The notes under the pieces are model-generated. The model was given only the letters and a program-made list of their open reading frames with translations, searched no databases and was not told the origin of the DNA. Below are positions 60,746 to 64,000 of a stretch of DNA of 64,000 nt, piece by piece. Source of the DNA: CAYQQK01 sp964420065 (GTDB lineage Bacteria; Bacillota; Dethiobacteria; DTU022). The stretch's first letter is position 1. The number at the start of each line of letters is the position of its first letter. The DNA lies in assembly GCA_964420065.1 (NCBI GenBank), contig CAYQQK010000005.1:46435-110434 (forward strand), given 5' to 3'. The position numbers were made by a program, and so were the translations under genes.

Positions 60746-62140
60746 TTGTGTAAAAGCCGGCCGAGCAAACCGGTCCTGCTGATGGCGGTTGTTGTTTTAA
60801 CGATGGTAATCGTTTTGCCGACAACCGTCCTTTTTTCCTCCGCAGATGTTTCCTCCCAAGCGCAGTCAAGCCACGAGTCCAAGGGGCCGGTTATCGTGAT
60901 CCGGATCGAAGAAACAATTACTGCCGGGCAGCTTACCTACCTGCAACATCAGCTTACCCGGGCGACGGAAATGCAGGCGCAACTGTTTCTGATCGAAATG
61001 AACACCCCGGGAGGGCTGGTCGATGCCACCCTGAAGATCAACACCACCCTCCTCAACAGCCCCTTACCGGTTGCGGTCCTGGTCGTTCCCTCCGGAGCCA
61101 TCGCCGCCTCGGCCGGATGCTTTATTATTCTCTCCGCCGACATCGCCGCCATGGCCCCCGGAACAACGATCGGGGCGGCCCAGCCGGTCACCTTAACCCC
61201 CGAAGGAGCTGCCGATGCCGGTGAAAAAACGACCCGTTTTTTGGCCCAACACCTCCGTAGTCTGGCCCGTGAACAAGGGCGCCCCGAAGATATTGCCGGG
61301 CGTTTCGTGACCGAGAACCTTACTTTAAGCTCCCGTGAAGCCCTTGAAAAGGGGGTCATCGATTACCTCGCGGCAGACCGGACTGAACTACTTCGTTTAA
61401 TTGACGGTCAAATAGTGACGAAAAAGGGGGAGGCCCGGCTACTGGATACGGCCGGAGCGTCGGTAATTGAAACTGAGATGAACCTGCGGGAACGCTTTCA
61501 AGACTGGCTCAGCGATCCCCAGATCGCATTCATACTGTTAATGCTGGGGGTGCTGGGTCTCTATTTTGGATTTAGCACCCCGGGAACGTTCGTCCCGGAG
61601 GTGATCGGGGGGATTCTATTGATCATGGGTATCTACGGCATCGGTTTATTCGATGCCAATACCACCGGTATCATTCTGCTACTGCTGGGGATTGGCTTAA
61701 TCGTAACCGAAATATTTACTGCCGGTTTCGGTATCTTCGGTATCGGCGGCGCTCTCAGCCTTCTGGCCGGCGCAATCCTGCTGCCCCGGGAGCCACTCAT
61801 GGGAACCGATTGGTACGGCGCCTTTCGCTATACCGCAATCGGAGTGGCTGTAGCAGTAGCGGTAATTTCGTTACTGGTCATTCAACGCATTGTTCACTCG
61901 CGCAGGCACCGCCCGGCCGGCCATACATTCCTTAGCACCCCACAGTGCGGTAAAGTATTCACGGAAATCCCCGACGGCGGTCAGGGAATCGTGCGGGCCC
62001 ATGGTGAACTGTGGCAGGCGCGCAGCGCCGACGGAACCGCCATTGCACCCGAAACCGAAGTGGATGTCGTGAGGTCCGATTCTCTCATTCTATACGTCCG
62101 GCCGGTTCAGGAAAATGAGAATGATCGGGACGGAGGTTAA
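60746..62140 (+). CDS. nfeD: NfeD-family membrane serine protease
   Basis: 464 residues, TTG start after GGGGGGAGG. Signal/anchor at about 10-30, a ClpP-class protease domain (IEMNTPGGLVDATLKI, SGAIAASAGCF with likely catalytic Ser in AASAG), four membrane helices (about 255-390) and a C-terminal OB-fold NfeD domain (GKVFTEIPDGGQGIV). It pairs with the slipin gene downstream, as is usual; the pair is thought to act on membrane microdomains. Confidence 0.94.
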   Translation: MCKSRPSKPVLLMAVVVLTMVIVLPTTVLFSSADVSSQAQSSHESKGPVIVIRIEETITAGQLTYLQHQLTRATEMQAQLFLIEMNTPGGLVDATLKINTTLLNSPLPVAVLVVPSGAIAASAGCFIILSADIAAMAPGTTIGAAQPVTLTPEGAADAGEKTTRFLAQHLRSLAREQGRPEDIAGRFVTENLTLSSREALEKGVIDYLAADRTELLRLIDGQIVTKKGEARLLDTAGASVIETEMNLRERFQDWLSDPQIAFILLMLGVLGLYFGFSTPGTFVPEVIGGILLIMGIYGIGLFDANTTGIILLLLGIGLIVTEIFTAGFGIFGIGGALSLLAGAILLPREPLMGTDWYGAFRYTAIGVAVAVAVISLLVIQRIVHSRRHRPAGHTFLSTPQCGKVFTEIPDGGQGIVRAHGELWQARSADGTAIAPETEVDVVRSDSLILYVRPVQENENDRDGG

Positions 62141-62178
62141 TTAAACAGGGGCCACATACGAAGGAGGTCTGAAACAAA

Positions 62179-62952
62179 ATGCCGCAACTACAACCATATC
62201 TCGCAGCTGTGTTTGTGTTCGTGCTGTTTATCGGGTCTGCCTTGAAGATCGTGCGCGAATATGAAAGAGTGGTGGTTTTCCGCTTGGGACACCTGGTCGG
62301 GGAGAGGGGTCCGGGACTGGTGATCATTATCCCCTTGATCGATCGCACCGTTCGTGTCTCCCTGCGTATCGTCACCCTCGATGTACCGACGCAGGAGGTA
62401 ATCACCCATGATAACGTTACTACCAGCGTTAACGCGGTCGTCTACTACCGGGTCGTTGAACCTTCACGGGCTGTGGTGAACGTCGAGGATTACCGCTATG
62501 CCACCGCGCAACTGGCCCAAACCACCTTGCGCAGTGTGACCGGCCAAGCCGATCTGGACGAGCTTCTCGCCGAACGGGATAAATTGAACGTGCAGATTCA
62601 GCAAATCCTGGACCAGGCGACCGATCCCTGGGGGATCAAGGTCACCGCAGTCGAGATCAAAGACGTGGTTATCCCTGAAGGGTTACAGCGGGCCATCTCC
62701 CGCCAGGCCACCGCCGAACGGGAACGGCGGGCGATCATTGTCCAGGCCGAGGGGGAGAAGCAGGCCGCAGAAAAGCTGGCCGAGGCGGCCCAGATTCTGA
62801 CCGAACAAGACGGCGCTCTCTACATCCGCCTGTTGCGAACGTTGCCTGAAATTGCCGGGCAGCAAGGTTCAATCATCGCTTTCCCCCTACCGCTGGAGCT
62901 GCGCCATCTTTTTGATTGGGCGAAGGAAAGAAAAACAAAAAAGGAACCTTAA
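62179..62952 (+). CDS. slipin (SPFH/stomatin family) protein
   Basis: 257 residues. One N-terminal membrane helix (YLAAVFVFVLFIGSALKIV), the SPFH domain (VVVFRLGHLVGERGPGLVII, TSVNAVVYYRVVEP), and a coiled coil around 165-205 (RQATAERERRAIIVQAEGEK). Stomatin-like scaffold and the normal partner and substrate of NfeD. ATG after AAGGAGG. Confidence 0.95.
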   Translation: MPQLQPYLAAVFVFVLFIGSALKIVREYERVVVFRLGHLVGERGPGLVIIIPLIDRTVRVSLRIVTLDVPTQEVITHDNVTTSVNAVVYYRVVEPSRAVVNVEDYRYATAQLAQTTLRSVTGQADLDELLAERDKLNVQIQQILDQATDPWGIKVTAVEIKDVVIPEGLQRAISRQATAERERRAIIVQAEGEKQAAEKLAEAAQILTEQDGALYIRLLRTLPEIAGQQGSIIAFPLPLELRHLFDWAKERKTKKEP

Positions 62953-63007
62953 GCCCGGCAAGATTCGCGGTTTGCTCCGGCCGGGGGGGGTTAAGCATTA
63001 TCGGAAA

Positions 63008-63052
63008 AACCCCGGAACCCCCGTTTTATTCATCCTCCGGGGTTCCGGGGTT
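63008..63052 (+). terminator. long GC-rich hairpin after the slipin gene
   Basis: AACCCCGGAACCCC (63008-63021) pairs perfectly with GGGGTTCCGGGGTT (63039-63052). No T-tract follows, but the 14-bp stem is strong. Confidence 0.65.
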
Positions 63053-63081
63053 CTCGGTATGATCGAAATGGCTAACTGCAC

Positions 63082-63110
63082 TTGAATGTTCCCTTTGCAC
63101 CCTGTATAAT
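63082..63110 (+). promoter_or_regulatory. tRNA-Leu promoter
   Basis: TTGAAT (63082-63087), 17 bases, TATAAT (63105-63110), ending 11 bases before the tRNA. Confidence 0.8.
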
Positions 63111-63121
63111 AAAGCAGGCAG

Positions 63122-63207
63122 GCGAGCGTGGCGGAACGGCAGACGCGCTAGGTTCAGGACCTAGTGGGCGTACGCCCGTGGAGGTTCAAGTCCTCTCGCT
63201 CGCACCA
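63122..63207 (+). tRNA. tRNA-Leu (anticodon CAG)
   Basis: Acceptor GCGAGCG pairs with CGCTCGC, anticodon stem CTAGG/CCTAG encloses TTCAGGA with anticodon CAG, a long variable arm (TGGGCGTACGCCCG) typical of class II tRNAs, T-arm GGTTCAAGTCC and encoded ACCA. 86 bases. Confidence 0.97.
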
Positions 63208-63401
63208 AATCAAATACCATCTATTGATAAAAGGAATTTTGTCGGTGGGTGGTTTTTTGTTTGTCCGAAAGTGCTTGAAATAAGCACTTTCAGGCTTTGT
63301 GCTTTTTGTCTTGTAGCAATAGTTGGTGGCTTTGAATAGCCATTTTCGGAGGACACTTGACACGAACCATAGCGGTTTTCGGGGCAATCGCAGGGGCAAA
63401 T

Positions 63402-63477
63402 CGTTAAAAGAAAGGTAATCGTTAAAATTTGCACCGAAAATCGGGCTATCTTTTAACGATACACCGGGCCGTTAAAA
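63402..63477. repeat. four CGTTAAAA octamers
   Basis: CGTTAAAA at 63402-63409, 63420-63427 and 63470-63477 on the plus strand, and TTTTAACG at 63451-63458. Four copies in 76 bases suggest a protein-binding site. Confidence 0.75.
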
Positions 63478-63528
63478 TTAAAGGTTCGGGAAAAGAAAAC
63501 AGCCCGCCCAAAGGGCGAGCCGGACACC

Positions 63529-63623
63529 TTGGCAACCTTACAACCTTGACCGAGAAAACCGCATGATTGCAGGGTTTCTATATGATTAAAGGTTGCCAAT
63601 ACTCTTGATGGATTGGCAACCTT
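63529..63623. repeat. three TTGGCAACCTT elements, one inverted
   Basis: TTGGCAACCTT at 63529-63539 and 63613-63623, and AAGGTTGCCAA at 63589-63599. The last two form a hairpin with a 13-base loop just after the recombinase stop. Confidence 0.85.
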
Positions 63624-63635
63624 GGTATGGCAATG

Positions 63636-64000
63636 TTAAGCAGTGACTTCTGAACCGTTCTTGAACCTGAATGTCATACTGCCATCACGGTCGACCGTCA
63701 CTTGGTCGATTACTGCAAGCCACAGCTTTTCGTCGAAATCGTCGATGGCAAGCGGGCGGTTCTCAATGTCTTTGATGAAGCCCTCGATGATTTTGCCCTT
63801 GCCGAGTCGCTCCCGTTTGGCGGCTTCCAATTCATCGACCCGCTCCGAGGCTTCGCGGTGTCGTTCAAGGTAGGCGTTGTTGCGCTCCGCCCATTCCGTC
63901 TGATTGACGGCTGTACGGGCATTCTCGTAGATTCCCTTTCGGGAAAGTTCGGTGACAACCTCAATCTCACGGAATAATTCAGCAAGCTCCGTATCAATCG
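63636..64000 (-). CDS. large serine recombinase, C-terminal part (continues beyond window)
   Basis: 121 residues are visible; the N terminus lies outside the right edge. The end (AIDDFDEKLWLAVIDQVTVD, MTFRFKNGSEVTA) matches the C terminus of large serine recombinases of clostridial integrative elements, preceded by a coiled-coil region (ERNNAYLERHREASERVDEL). These enzymes excise and integrate transposons or conjugative elements by Ser chemistry. It shows that a mobile element begins here. Confidence 0.85.
   Translation of the reverse strand, partial: IDTELAELFREIEVVTELSRKGIYENARTAVNQTEWAERNNAYLERHREASERVDELEAAKRERLGKGKIIEGFIKDIENRPLAIDDFDEKLWLAVIDQVTVDRDGSMTFRFKNGSEVTA

Larger units (their letters stand above)
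63208..63635. other. repeat-rich non-coding end of a mobile element
   Basis: 428 bases with no supported gene. Holds a perfect hairpin GAAAGTGCTT/AAGCACTTTC (63267-63276, 63282-63291), four CGTTAAAA octamers and three TTGGCAACCTT elements, listed separately. AT-richer than the core genes. The spacer lies downstream of a serine recombinase gene and of tRNA-Leu, so it probably forms one end of the element. Confidence 0.6.

Noticed and set aside
63154..63434. Minus-strand frames over tRNA-Leu
   Set aside because: They translate the tRNA and the repeat spacer; no ribosome-binding site and no domain.

Overview
This window is a dense stretch of core chromosome from an endospore-forming member of the Bacillota, most likely class Clostridia. 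The evidence is the set of sporulation genes it carries: spo0A, spoIVB, spoIIM, dacF-spoIIAA-spoIIAB-sigF, spoVAC-D-E-F, gerW/ytfJ, dacB-spmA-spmB, spoIIP, a YIEGIA gene and spoIVA. GC-rich codons, frequent GTG/TTG starts, ATGA/GTGA overlaps, an IspH-ribosomal S1 fusion, an ADP-forming acyl-CoA synthetase and an acyl-CoA dehydrogenase fit a Peptococcaceae/Moorella/syntroph-like lineage. The genus cannot be fixed from the sequence alone.

Layout. 1-6.4 kb: the 3' part of dxs, then tlyA, a membrane protein, nadK, recN and an acyl-CoA dehydrogenase. 6.4-8.7 kb: spo0A and spoIVB on the minus strand, with a sigma-H-like promoter and a 0A box before spo0A. 8.9-17 kb: a cell-envelope run (steA, steB, GT2 glycosyltransferase, MraY/WecA-like transferase, DUF3866, Nudix, spoIIM), then xerD and deoB. 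17-24 kb: dacF and the spoIIA operon, then a sigma-G-type promoter leading into a small membrane protein, a dodecin and spoVAC-D-E-F. 24-33 kb: a DHH/CCA-adding fusion, M50 protease, trpS, scpA-scpB, DUF2953, gerW, dacB, spmA-spmB, with rluB inverted. 33-48.6 kb: aroH, cmk, plsC, ispH-rpsA fusion, DUF1614, spoIIP, YIEGIA cluster, DUF512 radical SAM protein, der, plsY, gpsA, and spoIVA behind a sigma-E-type promoter.

48.7-54 kb is more accessory: a 52-aa minus-strand gene with a canonical promoter, a DUF89 protein, a coiled-coil protein encoded by twelve 21-bp repeats, a PH-SHOCT protein, tRNA-Pro(GGG), poorly coding spacers, dinB and a small Cys-rich protein. 54-63 kb: a DRTGG/P-loop protein with an ADP-forming acyl-CoA synthetase (minus), speD-speE-ndk, a Cys-rich protein facing an Rrf2 regulator, and an nfeD-slipin pair. 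The right edge carries tRNA-Leu(CAG), then a repeat-rich spacer and the 3' end of a large serine recombinase, so a mobile element enters the window there.

Functionally the window joins isoprenoid, polyamine, phospholipid and peptidoglycan metabolism and chromosome segregation to a sporulation programme. The order tlyA-nadK-recN-steA-steB-Nudix-xerD and scpA-scpB-rluB-cmk-der matches the mycobacterial backbone, with sporulation genes interspersed. The observations most worth follow-up are a probable CTG start for spoVAE, the dodecin in a sigma-G-type spoVA operon, a shared operator-like motif at the Rrf2 locus, the higher-order 21-bp repeat array and the repeat-rich recombinase flank.
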